A stretch of 62,766 bases of DNA from an uncultured Caldilineaceae bacterium (GTDB taxonomy: Bacteria; Chloroflexota; Anaerolineae; Caldilineales; Caldilineaceae): positions 1-62,766 of the forward strand of contig CATOTS010000054.1 in the NCBI GenBank assembly GCA_951813625.1. The letters run 5' to 3'. Positions 1 through 9,026 of this stretch are shown in pieces. The notes below the pieces were generated by a model. That model was not told the DNA's origin. It was given only the letters and a program-made list of their open reading frames with translations, and searched no databases. The stretch's first letter is position 1. Every line of letters starts with the position of its first letter. A program made the translations under genes and the position numbers.

Positions 1-3
1 AAA

Positions 4-1731
4 ATGTTGACCGTCCGACGCTCAGACGGGCGCGAAATCTCGATGGACCAGGCCCCGCTGGCGCATGTCCTCCGCAATGTCGAAACCGTGCGCGCCGAAG
101 AAATCGTCTTCTCGACCCCCAACGGCCGCAGCATAACCCCCCTCGTCAACATCACCCCCATCTACTCCGAAGAGGACGACGTCGAGTCCGTCATCGTCAC
201 CTTGCAGGACCTGGCGCCGCTCGAAGAGATGGAACGCATGCGCGCCGACTTCCTTGCCATGGTCAGCCACGAGTTGAGAAGACCCCTGACCTCCATCAAA
301 GGCTCCGCAGCCACTTTGATCGAGGCCTCAGCCGATCTCGACCCCGCCGAGATGACACAGTTCCACCGCATCATCAACGAACAGGCCGATTACATGCGCA
401 GCCTCATCAACGACCTTCTCGACGTCGCCCGCATCAAGACCGGCACACTCGCAATCTCCCCCAACCCGCAGCCGTCGCCGGCATCGTCGATGAAGCCCGC
501 AACGCTTTCCTCAACGTGGACGGCAGATACAACATCCGCATCGACCTCGACCCCGCCCTCTCCCTCGTCATGGCCGACAAACGGCGCGTCCTTCAGGTCT
601 TCAGCAACCTCCTCGCCAACGCCGCCAAGCACGTCAAAGAATCCTCCACAATCACCCTCTCCGCCGCGCAAGAACACTTTCATGTCGCCCTCTCGGTCAC
701 CCGACGAGGGCGTCGGCCTGTCGCCAGAACGCCTCCCCCACCTCTTCAGAAAACTCGCACCCTCCAACGGCGAGAACAGCGAGGTCCGGCCAGGGCAGCG
801 GGAGCACGGGGCTGGGACTTGCAATCTGCAAGGGAATCGTCGAAGCGCATGGCGGGCGTATATGGGCCGAAAGCGATGGCCCGGACCAGGGCAGCCGCTT
901 CACCTTACCCTGCCCGCAGTGGCAAATACCATTGCAGCAAATACGCTTGCGGTAAATGCCATCGCGGCAAACAGTGATGCGCAGACCACAGCCGGCCCCC
1001 TCAACCCCTCCGCCAGCCCGCACCCGGCCCCGCAAGGACAGACCAGCATCCTCGTGGTCGACGACGACCCCCACACCCTGCGCACGTACGCGACGTTCTC
1101 AACAGAGCAAGGCTACAACACGCTCGTGACCGCAAACCCCGACGAGGCGCTCTCCCTGTTCGAGAGCAACCTGCCCGACCTCGTCCTGCTCGACCTGATG
1201 CTGCCCGGCGATGACGGCATCCGATCTCATGAACCGCATTCTGGCCGTCGGCCGACGCCCCCGTCATCTTTCTCTCCGGCTACAACAGGGTCGAAACAAT
1301 CGGCCCGCGTCTTGGACATGGGCGCCGTCGACTTCGTCGTCAAACCCTTCGCGCCAACCGAACTGCTGGCAAGGATCAGAGCCGCCCTGCGCCACGAGAC
1401 GACGCCGCCCCAGCCGGGCCCCTTCATGACAGGAGAGTTGACCGTCCTCTACGAGGAACGCCGCGTGACCCTCGGCGGCAACGATGTGCAGCTCACCCCC
1501 ACCGAGTACCAACTCCTTTGCGAGCTTGCCGGCGGCGCCGGACGCGTCCTCACCCACGACTTCCTGCTGCAACGCGTCTGGGGCCCGGAATGCAGCGGCG
1601 ACACCCGGCCGCTCCGCACCGTCGTCAAAACCCTGCGCAGCAAGCTGCATGACGACGCAGCCAACCCCACCTATATCCTCACCGTTCCCCGCGTCGGCTA
1701 CCGCCTGGCAACCACCCCAGCGACCCCCTAG
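4..1731 (+). pseudogene. Frameshifted hybrid histidine kinase/response regulator (PAS-HisKA-HATPase-REC-winged helix), 5' end outside window
   Basis: A continuous frame runs through the interval, but the conserved domains jump frames. The PAS tail and HisKA box (SHELRRPLTS) are in frame 1. The N-box (FSNLLANAAKH) is in another frame near 600-640, and the G2 box (GLGLAICKGIVEAHGG) is in a third frame near 812-860. The receiver starts in frame 1 (VVDDDP, LLDLMLPGDDG), slips out near 1215-1300 and returns for the FVVKPF motif and an intact OmpR/PhoB-type winged helix. At least five compensating indels are needed, so this is a decayed gene. The intact paralogue at 23227-25653 (minus strand) aligns throughout and gives the ancestral order. 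The conserved fragments show it was once an intact sensor-regulator; a full-length functional product is very unlikely. Confidence 0.85.
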
Positions 1732-1782
1732 CCGCCGCAAATCCCCGCCGCCGCCCACTGTCCACAGCCCCCGGGCAATTCC

Positions 1783-1826
1783 TGGCAACCGGCAACTGGT
1801 AACTGGTAACTGGCCACCGCAGTTCT
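1783..1826. repeat. Heptameric short tandem repeat (AACTGGT type)
   Basis: Degenerate 7-bp units such as CAACTGG and TAACTGG run in register directly before a hairpin core repeat. The 1732-2241 gap holds this array, the core, a second heptamer array and no convincing gene. Confidence 0.7.
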
Positions 1827-1893
1827 GGGACGGTCGGGCCTGCGGCCCCTCCCTTGTGCGGGGGGACTCCCCCCGCAACGCCCCCCTGACACC
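1826..1893 (+). repeat. Solo core of the dispersed MITE-like repeat
   Basis: This is a near-identical copy of the central part of the element seen at 4500-4782, without the ends. It contains the 19-bp near-perfect palindrome GCGGGGGGACTCCCCCCGC (1858-1876) preceded by a small GGCC-rich inverted repeat. It lacks a T-run, so it does not look like an intrinsic terminator. Confidence 0.8.
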
Positions 1894-2073
1894 CCTCCTC
1901 CCGACGGGTGTGGGTTCCAATGTAGCCCTGTGCAACCGGCCGCCCGTCGCCCCGCCACCGTGCCTGCGCGGTTCCAGCGTGTCGCCAACACGCCGCGCGC
2001 CTATACGGCCGTGTATGCGCGTCCCCCGCCGATCGCTGCGCTCGACCGCCAGGCGCCTCCCCCCGCAGTCCTG

Positions 2074-2110
2074 ACCCCTATCCCCTATCCCCTATCCCCT
2101 GTCCCCTGCA
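2074..2110. repeat. Heptameric tandem repeat, CCCCTAT unit
   Basis: About five tandem copies of a 7-bp unit (three exact CCCCTAT, then CCCCTGT). It has the same period as the other intergenic heptamer arrays in the window but a different sequence. Confidence 0.75.
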
Positions 2111-2241
2111 GTTAGCCGTTCTTCGTGCAGATTCGCGCAAATTCGTGGATTAAGCCCTTGACGTTGACGTTGCCGGCAACCGGCCACTGACCACTGCAGT
2201 TCTGGACGCTCGCGCGCCGCAGCATCATCCCGCCCCGCCCG

Positions 2242-4122
2242 CTACTCCCCGCAGAACGGCAGACCCGCCTCCGCAAAATCGCTGTCACCCACCTCGCGCC
2301 AGTGCCCCGGCACACAGCCGCTCAACCCGTTCCCCGCCAGCCGCACCCGGCGCAGATTGACCAACCCGTCCAGCGCCGCCGGCGCAGCCCCCGTCAGCCG
2401 GTTGTCGCCGAGACCCAGCTCGCGCAGATTCGTCAGCGCGCCCAGCGCCGCCGGTATCTCGCCAGCCAGCCCGTTGTTGTCGAGCCGCAGCTCGCGCAGA
2501 TCGTCGAGCGCACCTAACGCCGCCGGAATCGCCCCCACCAGCCCGTTGTCGGCCAGCCCCAGCTCGCGCAGATTGTCGAGCTGCCCCAGTTCCGCCGGCA
2601 GCGCGCCGCTCAACCCGTTCCCGTCCAGGTCCAACCCCTTCAGGTCATGCAGCGCGCCCAACGCCGCCGGGATCTCTCCCGTCAGCCGGTTGCCCTCAAG
2701 CCGCAGCCACTGCAGCTTGGCCAGCGCGCCCAGTTCCCCCGGAATTTCACCCGTCAGCCGGTTGTCGCCAAGATGCAGCCACTCCAGGTCGGCCAGGCTG
2801 CCCAGTTCCGCCGGGATCGCGCCCGTCAGCCCGTTCCCCTCCAACCCCAGGCCCTGTAGAAAGGTGAGCTCGCCCAGCGCCGCCGGAATCTCGCCCGTCA
2901 GCCGGTTGTCGGCCAGCCCCAGCTCGCGCAGCCGGACCAAGCCGGTCAGTTCTACCGGGATTGCGCCCGACAGCTGGTTGTCCGACAGCCGCAGCCACTC
3001 CAAACTCGCAAGCGAGCCCAGCGCCGCCGGGACCGGGCCGGTCAGCCGGTTGTCCGAAAGCTGCAGCTCGCGCAGGTTGTCCAGCGCCCCCAGCTCTTCC
3101 GGGATCGCGCCGGCAAGACCGTTGCCGTCCAGCCGCAGCCACTCCAAATTCTCCAGCCGCCCCAGCTCAGGCGGGATCTCGCCCACCAAATCGTTGTTGA
3201 AAAGATGCAGCCAGTTGAGATTGACAAGCCCGCCCAGCTCCGGCGGGACCGGCCCCTCCAGGTGGTTCTCCTGCAGACCCAGCCCCTCCAGGTTGGCCAG
3301 CGAACCCAGTTCCGCCGGGATCGGCCCCTCCAGGTGATTGGCGTCCAACCGCAGCCATTCGACCGCCGCCAGCGAACCCAGCTCGACCGGGATCGGCCCC
3401 GTCAGCTGGTTTCTGTGCAGCCCCAACCCCTTCAGCGCCGCCAGCCCGCCCAGCTCAGCCGGGATCCCGCCCGTCAGCCGGTTTCCGTCCAGCCGCAGCC
3501 ACTCCAGCGCCGCCAGCCCGCCCAGCCCGACCGGGATCGGCCCCGTCAGCTGGTTCTCGTGCAGCCCCAGCCCCACCAGCTGCGTCAACGCCGCCAGCTC
3601 GACCGGGATCTCCCCAGTCAGCCGGTTGTCATAGACCCAGAGCCACTCCAGGTGGACCAGCGTCCCCAGCGCCGCCGGAATCGCGCCCGTCAGCCGGTTG
3701 TCGTGCAGCCACAGCCCCTCCAGCATCGACAGCGCGCTCAGCCCCGCCGGAATCTCGCCCGTCAGCCCCCGCCCGTCCAGCTGCAGCTCGGTCACGCGCG
3801 CCGGCGCATCCTCCGCCGCGCCGCTGCTCACACCCTCCCATTCATCGAGCGGCAGCTGCTCGCTCCAGTTCAGGACCGCATCCCCGGCCAGCGCCTGCTT
3901 CAGCCCCAGCAGCGCCGCGCAGTCGGCCACCAGCCCCGGATTCTCCGCCGGCTCCGCCACCGCGACCCCGTTCGAACACAGCGCCGTCTCCAGCCCCCCC
4001 GGCGTGAACGTACAGGCCGCCGCCGCCAGGATCGCCATCGCCGCCCACAACAACCGCACCGCCCAACCGCCCGCGCCCCGCCCGCAACCGCCGGCCCGCA
4101 CACACCTCTCCCTGAATCTCAT
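2242..4122 (-). CDS. Leucine-rich repeat lipoprotein
   Basis: Encodes about 626 residues built mainly from some twenty 24-residue leucine-rich repeats of the plant-like type (L..L.L..N.LTG.IP..LG.L). The ATG at 4122 is preferred over the upstream one at 4218 because GGGGGAG lies just upstream. The N-terminus has a basic stretch, a hydrophobic segment (LLWAAMAILAAAAC) and a cysteine that could be a lipobox, so the protein is probably exported and membrane-anchored. A non-repeat cap with a tryptophan/cysteine-bearing segment follows, and the C-terminus ends in a cysteine-containing cap (GCVPGHW...LPFCGE). LRR proteins of this type bind proteins or surfaces; the ligand cannot be read from sequence. 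The near-identical repeats make the gene prone to repeat-number change. A decayed copy of its 3' end lies at 9850-9941. Confidence 0.85.
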   Translation of the reverse strand: MRFRERCVRAGGCGRGAGGWAVRLLWAAMAILAAAACTFTPGGLETALCSNGVAVAEPAENPGLVADCAALLGLKQALAGDAVLNWSEQLPLDEWEGVSSGAAEDAPARVTELQLDGRGLTGEIPAGLSALSMLEGLWLHDNRLTGAIPAALGTLVHLEWLWVYDNRLTGEIPVELAALTQLVGLGLHENQLTGPIPVGLGGLAALEWLRLDGNRLTGGIPAELGGLAALKGLGLHRNQLTGPIPVELGSLAAVEWLRLDANHLEGPIPAELGSLANLEGLGLQENHLEGPVPPELGGLVNLNWLHLFNNDLVGEIPPELGRLENLEWLRLDGNGLAGAIPEELGALDNLRELQLSDNRLTGPVPAALGSLASLEWLRLSDNQLSGAIPVELTGLVRLRELGLADNRLTGEIPAALGELTFLQGLGLEGNGLTGAIPAELGSLADLEWLHLGDNRLTGEIPGELGALAKLQWLRLEGNRLTGEIPAALGALHDLKGLDLDGNGLSGALPAELGQLDNLRELGLADNGLVGAIPAALGALDDLRELRLDNNGLAGEIPAALGALTNLRELGLGDNRLTGAAPAALDGLVNLRRVRLAGNGLSGCVPGHWREVGDSDFAEAGLPFCGE

Positions 4123-4343
4123 CAACGACACTCCCCCTGGATTGATAGGACAATTCGGCGCTCTTCCACAACCGTGCAAAAGCCCCGACAGCGCAGGGGA
4201 AAGCGCTGCCACACGCAAGATCCACTATTATAGCACCCCGCGGGTCGATGACGGCCCGTGGAATTCCGCTTCGTCCGGCAGCTGCGGGAGAGATTCAGGA
4301 GCACGGCGCTCGGAAGTCCGCCGCGTTGAAGGTCAGTCGCGCT

Positions 4344-4490
4344 TCAGGCCATCGCCCAGCCCTCTGAGAGGAGTTCCGCCTGTTCCAACACCGCCTGCGC
4401 AGCCTTCCCCCGCTTGTCCGGCGGATAGCCGTACCTCCGCAGAATACGTTTGACCATAGCCCCAAGACGGGCGCGCAGCACGTATCTTTG
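4344..4490 (-). pseudogene. C-terminal remnant of a type I restriction R subunit (DUF3387-like)
   Basis: The reverse strand encodes a short block (VLRARLGAMVKRILRRYGYP, then DKRGKAAQAVLEQAELLSE) that ends in a stop. It matches, from memory, the extreme C-terminus of HsdR proteins carrying DUF3387. Nothing upstream continues the protein: the sequence changes at about 4500 into the MITE-like repeat. The restriction gene therefore seems to have been lost except for its last ~45 codons, with the repeat at the breakpoint. It is not the missing end of the HsdR at 18920-21898, which has its own, different C-terminus. Confidence 0.65.
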
Positions 4491-4499
4491 TGATAGAAA

Positions 4500-4782
4500 A
4501 TAACTACCCAGCCGCAATCGGTCTGCGACCCTGAATGAGGCGAGCGAAGCTGTTTTCTCTCTCCTCACTCCATTTTACTCTCTCCTTGCTCTTTGGACGG
4601 TCGGGCCTGCGGCCCTCCCTTGTGCGGGGGGACTCCCCCCGCAACGCCCCCCTCCAAAACCATCGCTCACCGACAGTACGGCGTCATTCCTGCGGTGCTG
4701 CTCATCCAACCTGGCGGCGGCCAACCGAATACGCGTTCAGATAGTCTGAATGGCGGCAGCGATGAAGGGCTAACGGTCGTTG
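4500..4782 (+). mobile_element. MITE-like element, copy 1
   Basis: About 283 bp shared, in opposite orientation, with 18545-18853 and 30219-30506. The left end (ATAACTACCCAGCC) matches the terminal inverted repeat of the other copies, and the centre carries the GCGGGGGGACTCCCCCCGC palindrome (4624-4642). The right end is diverged (GGCTAACGGTCGTTGAC) and a short internal segment is missing. No protein is encoded, so any movement would depend on an outside transposase, and none is present in the window. Confidence 0.75.
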
Positions 4783-4949
4783 ACATTCCCAATGAATGGT
4801 CAAAGAAAATCGGCATCTACAGGTACCCGCATCCAGCCCCAACTTTCCTTCCCCCGCTTCCCGGACCGAAGACCGCCCCCTGTGCCCGTGCAGTTAATCA
4901 GATTCATCACAAAAATCAGATGAATCACAGTTCAGACAAATGTCAACCT
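4766..4949 (+). repeat. Second dispersed repeat (unoccupied site for the MITE)
   Basis: The segment starting GTCGTTGACATTCCCAATGA and ending in ATGAATCACAGTTCAGACAA recurs at 30066-30218 plus 30507-30540, where a MITE-like element interrupts it. Here it is continuous across CAAAAATCAGATGAA (about 4910-4925), so it serves as the empty-site reference. It overlaps the diverged right end of MITE copy 1. No coding capacity is evident. Confidence 0.65.
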
Positions 4950-4962
4950 GCCCTAGTCACAG

Positions 4963-5247
4963 ATAGCTGTCCCATCATTGAGCTTGACCCCGAAAACAGA
5001 ACCAAAAACGAAGATGTACAGTGGAGCGGTTCAGCAAGCATCCCAGGGGACAATTCAAAGGCCAGACTCGGAGGCAGCCTAATCAGATCACCAGATCAAC
5101 GCCCTCTGGCCGCTTCTTACCGCCGTTTCTTCAGGCAGCCAGCTCGCCGCCGCGCCGCCAACCCATTATGCACCCCGCCCGCTGGCACAACCGCCAATCG
5201 AGCCGCCATCTGCGCCGACCCGTAGGGGCACCCCTTGTGGGTGCCCT
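4963..5247 (+). repeat. 285-bp direct repeat, left copy
   Basis: Highly similar, in the same orientation, to 7983-8271. The two copies bracket a 2.7-kb block with two genes. The copy ends in a small hairpin (5223-5247) with stem GGGCACCC/GGGTGCCC and loop CTTGT. The rest of 5248-5462 is the upstream region of the PLD gene, with TTGACG at about 5417 as a possible -35 and a purine-rich AAGAGGAGGG near 5440. Confidence 0.85.
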
Positions 5248-5462
5248 CCCCCGCGCGCACTCCTGTTTCCCCCCGATCCTACCACGCCCGCCAGCCCCGA
5301 GGGGCTCAGCCTCCAGCAGAACCACCTGGCCGGCGCCGCAGCCTGTTCGACTGGCCGCAGCCAGCGGTTCCCTTTCTTCCTCGCAGGGTGATATACTCTC
5401 TCCGCTCCGAAATTTGCGTTGACGGCGCCTGACCTTGCTTAAGAGGAGGGATAGGATCTGCT

Positions 5463-6647
5463 ATGACTTCTCGACTGGTTGACGGAAACTGGACCAACGA
5501 ATTCGCTGAGGCCCTGAACGACGACGCCAGCGAGCTCCGCATCATCTGTCCCTTCATCAAGGCGAACGCCCTTCAGCGGCTGCTGCAACATAACCCAAAA
5601 GAGATTCAGGTCATCACCCGTTTCAACCTCAGCGACATCGCCGACGGGGTCAGCGACATCGCCGCGCTGCGGAATCTGCTCGATGCCGGCGCCAGCGTAC
5701 GCGGTGTGAAGAACCTCCACGCCAAGCTGTACCTCTTCGGCAAGACGCGGGCCATCATCACCTCGGCCAACCTTACCAAGGCCGCGCTCGATTCAAACCA
5801 TGAGTTCGGTATCGTTACCACTGAAGGGGAAACTGTCGAGAACTGTCTGGCCTATTTCGACGATCTATGGTGCCGTGCCGGCATCGACCTGGTGCCAGAT
5901 CAACTCGACGACTGGGACAAACATGTCACAGACCACCGCCTGGCCGGTGGCCGCCCACAGGCGAAAAGCAGCCTCCGCGACTTTGGCGTCAACATCGGGA
6001 TTCCCGATCCGCCGCCTGTGTACCTACCGCCCGCCGTGTCCGATGAATCGCAAGCATTTGTAAAGTTCTTGGGATCGAGCGGCGAGCGCGCCCTGCTGTC
6101 GACTCCGATCATAGAGGGGATCGAAGGGGGATGCCACTGGTCAGTCTGCTATCCCACCGGAAAGCGGCCAAGGGCCGTGCAGGACGACGATACTATTTTC
6201 ATCGGGCGTCTCACCCGCAACCCCAATGACATCCGAGTCTTTGGTCGTGCCATTGCAATGGCGCACAAGCCGGTAAGGGACGACGCCACAGAGGCCGATA
6301 TTGACAAGTGGCCCCGGAGGAAGAGGTGGTCGCATTACATTCGAGTCCATCACGCTGAATTCGTCGATGGTACGATGGGGAACGGCGTCTCGCTTTACGA
6401 ACTGATGGAGACGCTAGGAGCCGATTCGTTCGCGTCTACGCAGCGCAATGCCGCCGACGGCAAAGGAAATACGTGTCCCAGAAGGGCAATCGGTAGCCAG
6501 CCGCATGTGAAGCTCTCTGACGAGGGCTTCTCCTGGCTGAGCAAGCGGCTACAAGTGGCATTTGACCTACATGGCAAAGTGTCGCTGGAAAGCATCGAAG
6601 GCTTGGACTGGCCGGACTCCAAGACCATTCCTTCCCCACAATCCTGA
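5463..6647 (+). CDS. Phospholipase D-family (HKD) protein, putative nuclease
   Basis: Encodes 394 residues. The N-terminal ~130 residues form a PLD-like fold: an early strand (LRIICPFIKANALQRLL), then the HKD-type motif HAKLYLF with H86 and K88, followed by SANLT at 101-105. PLD-family proteins with one HKD motif dimerise to build the active site; in bacterial genome islands they are often nucleases linked to restriction or helicase systems. The C-terminal ~200 residues are not recognised. The start follows AGGAGGG about 12 bases upstream. It converges with the zinc-cluster gene at 6801-7982, and both lie between 285-bp direct repeats. The fold call is solid; the nuclease role is inferred from context. 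Confidence 0.8.
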   Translation: MTSRLVDGNWTNEFAEALNDDASELRIICPFIKANALQRLLQHNPKEIQVITRFNLSDIADGVSDIAALRNLLDAGASVRGVKNLHAKLYLFGKTRAIITSANLTKAALDSNHEFGIVTTEGETVENCLAYFDDLWCRAGIDLVPDQLDDWDKHVTDHRLAGGRPQAKSSLRDFGVNIGIPDPPPVYLPPAVSDESQAFVKFLGSSGERALLSTPIIEGIEGGCHWSVCYPTGKRPRAVQDDDTIFIGRLTRNPNDIRVFGRAIAMAHKPVRDDATEADIDKWPRRKRWSHYIRVHHAEFVDGTMGNGVSLYELMETLGADSFASTQRNAADGKGNTCPRRAIGSQPHVKLSDEGFSWLSKRLQVAFDLHGKVSLESIEGLDWPDSKTIPSPQS

Positions 6648-6800
6648 ATCCGCCAATTAGACACTCTGGCCCCAGCTGTCCGGAGCGGGCTGGCGATGTT
6701 CACCTTGCCAGCCGGACGCGCGACGTATATTGTCGTGATAGATATTTCTTTGCCATCGTACTGCTTCTCAACACGCTTGGTGATTCGTTTCATGGGACAC

Positions 6801-7982
6801 TTATTCCAGCGATTCAGATTTGGGGCCACAATCACTCCGGTCATGGTCATTCGTATCACTACTTCTTTCGGAAATCCATCTGTTGAACTCTCTCCATTCC
6901 TCTGACATTTCTTTTTTCTCCGACCTGCTGCTGGGAGTTTCAAGTGGTAGACTCAATTGCTCTGTTTGGTCTTGGGTCGAAGGAGATTCCTGTTGAATGC
7001 TGAGAGACTGCCGGTTCTGGAAGTAACATCCCCTCTCTTGGCACCGATCAGGATAAAAACACTCACTCTCGGGAACGTTGGGACACATCGTCTTCTCTGA
7101 TTCTTTCACGCACTCAATGCACTGCATGTTTCCTGTGTAGTCGAAATACTCGCCGTGGGACATACACACTCTGGTTGCACACTTATCGCACGGGCCATAG
7201 GCCTCTCTCCTGGTCTGAGGCAGGTTAAACCTGTCGTGCAAAGGATCTTGGTAAAGAAACCAATTCCCCTGAATTTGGTCGCATTGCGGACAGACATTGG
7301 CGAGATATCTGGCCTTAATGGTGCTGCTGAATCGACGTTCCAGGATAACGCCGTTCTCCTTTACAAATTCCAACTCTTCGTCTGTAAAGAAGTCCTGCTC
7401 CAGGTCGCAATGGTCCTTGTATCCAACCGCGACCTTAACGTTCTGTTGGCACTTCCAGCAATCCGTTAGGTTTATGGCTATGGTTCTTAGGGGAAGCGGA
7501 GATGAGCATTCTTCGCATCTGGGCCGCTGACAAAGCAGGGTATGCGCGTCAACTGTGAGTCGCTTTGCCCGCAACTCTTTCAACCTGGCCTTAATCGTGA
7601 GCGAAGCATCCAGCGCCCTGTTCCTTCTGCGCCCGACGAGCTCTCTTGCCGCGTTCAGGTGAAATTCAAAGACCTCTATCTCGTTTTCCAACGCGTATTC
7701 GTGGACGTTCGACTCCGGTTTGTGACTGTCCACAATCTCGACAAACCGGACTGGCCGACTGTTTGCGTCAAAGACCGACAAGTCCGGTCGAACCGGCCCG
7801 ACACTCTTGTTCCTCTCCACGCTGCTTGCATCCTTCACCAAGTCGATTGAAAGAGTGTCCCCGCACTCGTTGCACCTCGCGTCGGCTTCCAGCGTCGCGC
7901 CGATGCTTTCCCTGAGGTGCTTCTCCATGATTGAGACCGCCTGCCTGTGGAGGCTTTCGTTGCTCTGTCTTTTTCTGGCCAT
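6801..7982 (-). CDS. Multi-zinc-cluster protein with a possible CoiA/PD-(D/E)XK-like core
   Basis: Encodes about 393 residues from the ATG at 7982, chosen because the longer frame to 8063 runs into the flanking direct repeat. There are several Cys pairs: C37NEC, CQRPRCEEC, CWKC, CPQC, CDKC and CIEC, suggesting zinc ribbons. Residues 64-90 read VRPDLSVFDANSRPVRFVEI, resembling the PD...ExX core of CoiA-like restriction-fold proteins, though the usual lysine is absent. The C-terminal ~80 residues are polar and low in complexity. No family is assigned with confidence. It converges with the PLD gene (154 bp between stops) and its upstream region lies in the 285-bp repeat. The tandem zinc clusters plus a nuclease-like core suggest a nucleic-acid-binding role. 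Confidence 0.6.
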   Translation of the reverse strand: MARKRQSNESLHRQAVSIMEKHLRESIGATLEADARCNECGDTLSIDLVKDASSVERNKSVGPVRPDLSVFDANSRPVRFVEIVDSHKPESNVHEYALENEIEVFEFHLNAARELVGRRRNRALDASLTIKARLKELRAKRLTVDAHTLLCQRPRCEECSSPLPLRTIAINLTDCWKCQQNVKVAVGYKDHCDLEQDFFTDEELEFVKENGVILERRFSSTIKARYLANVCPQCDQIQGNWFLYQDPLHDRFNLPQTRREAYGPCDKCATRVCMSHGEYFDYTGNMQCIECVKESEKTMCPNVPESECFYPDRCQERGCYFQNRQSLSIQQESPSTQDQTEQLSLPLETPSSRSEKKEMSEEWREFNRWISERSSDTNDHDRSDCGPKSESLE

Positions 7983-8271
7983 TGATAGCAGTCCCATCGT
8001 TGAGCTTGGCCCCCAAAACAGGACCACGAACGAAGATGTACAGTGGAGCGGTCCAGCAAACAATTCTAGGGGGATGATTCAAACGCCAAGTTCGGTGGCA
8101 ACCGTATCAGATCACCAGCGCAGCGTCCTTTGGCCGCTTCTTGCCGCCGAGTCTTCAGGCAGCCAGCTCGCCGCCGCGCCGCCAACCTATTGTACACCCC
8201 TCCCGCTGGCACAACCGCCAATGGAGCCGCAATCTGCGCCGATCCGTAGGGGCACCCCTTGTGGGCGCCCT
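7983..8271 (+). repeat. 285-bp direct repeat, right copy
   Basis: Second copy of the repeat at 4963-5247, starting one base upstream of the minus-strand start codon at 7982, so it supplies that gene's upstream region. It ends in the same GTAGGGGCACCCCTTGTGGG hairpin with one change on the 3' arm that leaves a G-T pair. Confidence 0.85.
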
Positions 8272-8362
8272 AACTCGTGAGTTGGTGGGCCGTGGATTCA
8301 ACGTCGGCTTCGGTGGGGGTTGTTAGAGGGCCTTCACCGCCGGACAGGCACCCGCGTTCATA

Positions 8363-8385
8363 AGGGCAACCCTTGAGATTGCCCT
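8363..8385. other. Short hairpin related to the covarying GGGCANNN repeat
   Basis: Inverted repeat AGGGCAA/TTGCCCT with a 9-base loop starting CCCTTGAG. The stem differs from the 5223 and 8247 hairpins but stays paired, and the loop keeps the CCCTTG core. Downstream lies GGGCGTCTTTTTGTTTTT, so together they might end transcription reading rightward. Confidence 0.45.
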
Positions 8386-8428
8386 GACGCAATGTGGGCG
8401 TCTTTTTGTTTTTCTTCACTTACTGTCT

Positions 8429-8944
8429 TTAACTATTGGTGTTCCCGGATCCTGCCAGTGATCTCAAGAAATCTTCTGGCGCCATTACGACCAATCCCAA
8501 TCGATTATGTAATTCTGATGCCACCTCGAGAATCGGACTATCCCATGTGAGAAAGAAGTCTCTGCCTGACAAGTAATGACCATGCAGATGATCCCAGTCC
8601 CTCCAATCTGGGCGTCTCTTTACTCTGCCCTCTCGATCAAATTTACCTTCAAGTGAGTTTACGACACTCAAGAAGAAGTCGCTTCCCAGCCTATCACCGC
8701 CACCTAAAGACGAATGATCAAGCCGGAAGACTGAGCCAATTCGCTGAACATTGAGCTTGGGAAGGTCATTGATATGCTTCGCCAACGGAAGGTCGGGGAT
8801 GTCTGCACTTATTCTTGACGTAATTGCAACGTCAACCCGGCCATGTTTCGCAAGTTCGAACAATTTTTCAGTAACCCCAACTTTTTCCCTCTCTTTCCAA
8901 TATTCCTGCAGCAAGTTGGTATCAATGGTGACCGTTGGAATCAT
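8429..8944 (-). CDS. PIN-like domain ribonuclease
   Basis: Encodes 171 residues. The start VTIDTNLLQEYW carries the first PIN aspartate (ID7TN). The C-terminal third has DWRDWDHLHGHYLSGRDFFL ending in TWD, which supplies the further acidic residues of a PIN active site and a strand-D motif. PIN proteins are metal-dependent ribonucleases, typically toxin or defence effectors. At 171 residues it is longer than a usual VapC (about 130), with an insertion in the middle. It lies 82 bp downstream of the HEPN gene on the same strand, so the two are probably cotranscribed. Both are AT-richer than the metabolic genes around them. Confidence 0.7.
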   Translation of the reverse strand: MIPTVTIDTNLLQEYWKEREKVGVTEKLFELAKHGRVDVAITSRISADIPDLPLAKHINDLPKLNVQRIGSVFRLDHSSLGGGDRLGSDFFLSVVNSLEGKFDREGRVKRRPDWRDWDHLHGHYLSGRDFFLTWDSPILEVASELHNRLGLVVMAPEDFLRSLAGSGNTNS

Positions 8945-9026
8945 TTTGAACCTTCACTCAAAGACTCGATAGCTTCCCATGAACACCCGGCAATTACTCT
9001 CTTGTCAAACGACAAAACCGTATTTC

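Noticed and set aside
1858..1876. GC-rich palindrome considered as an intrinsic terminator
   Set aside because: No T-run follows in any copy, and the palindrome is the centre of a transposable-element-like repeat found in both orientations relative to genes.
3205..4233. A 342-codon plus-strand frame opposite the LRR gene
   Set aside because: Its repetitive R/Q/P pattern simply mirrors the LRR repeats.
5223..5247. Short hairpin considered as a riboswitch or attenuator
   Set aside because: It is only about 25 bases, recurs in unrelated contexts and has no conserved downstream gene.
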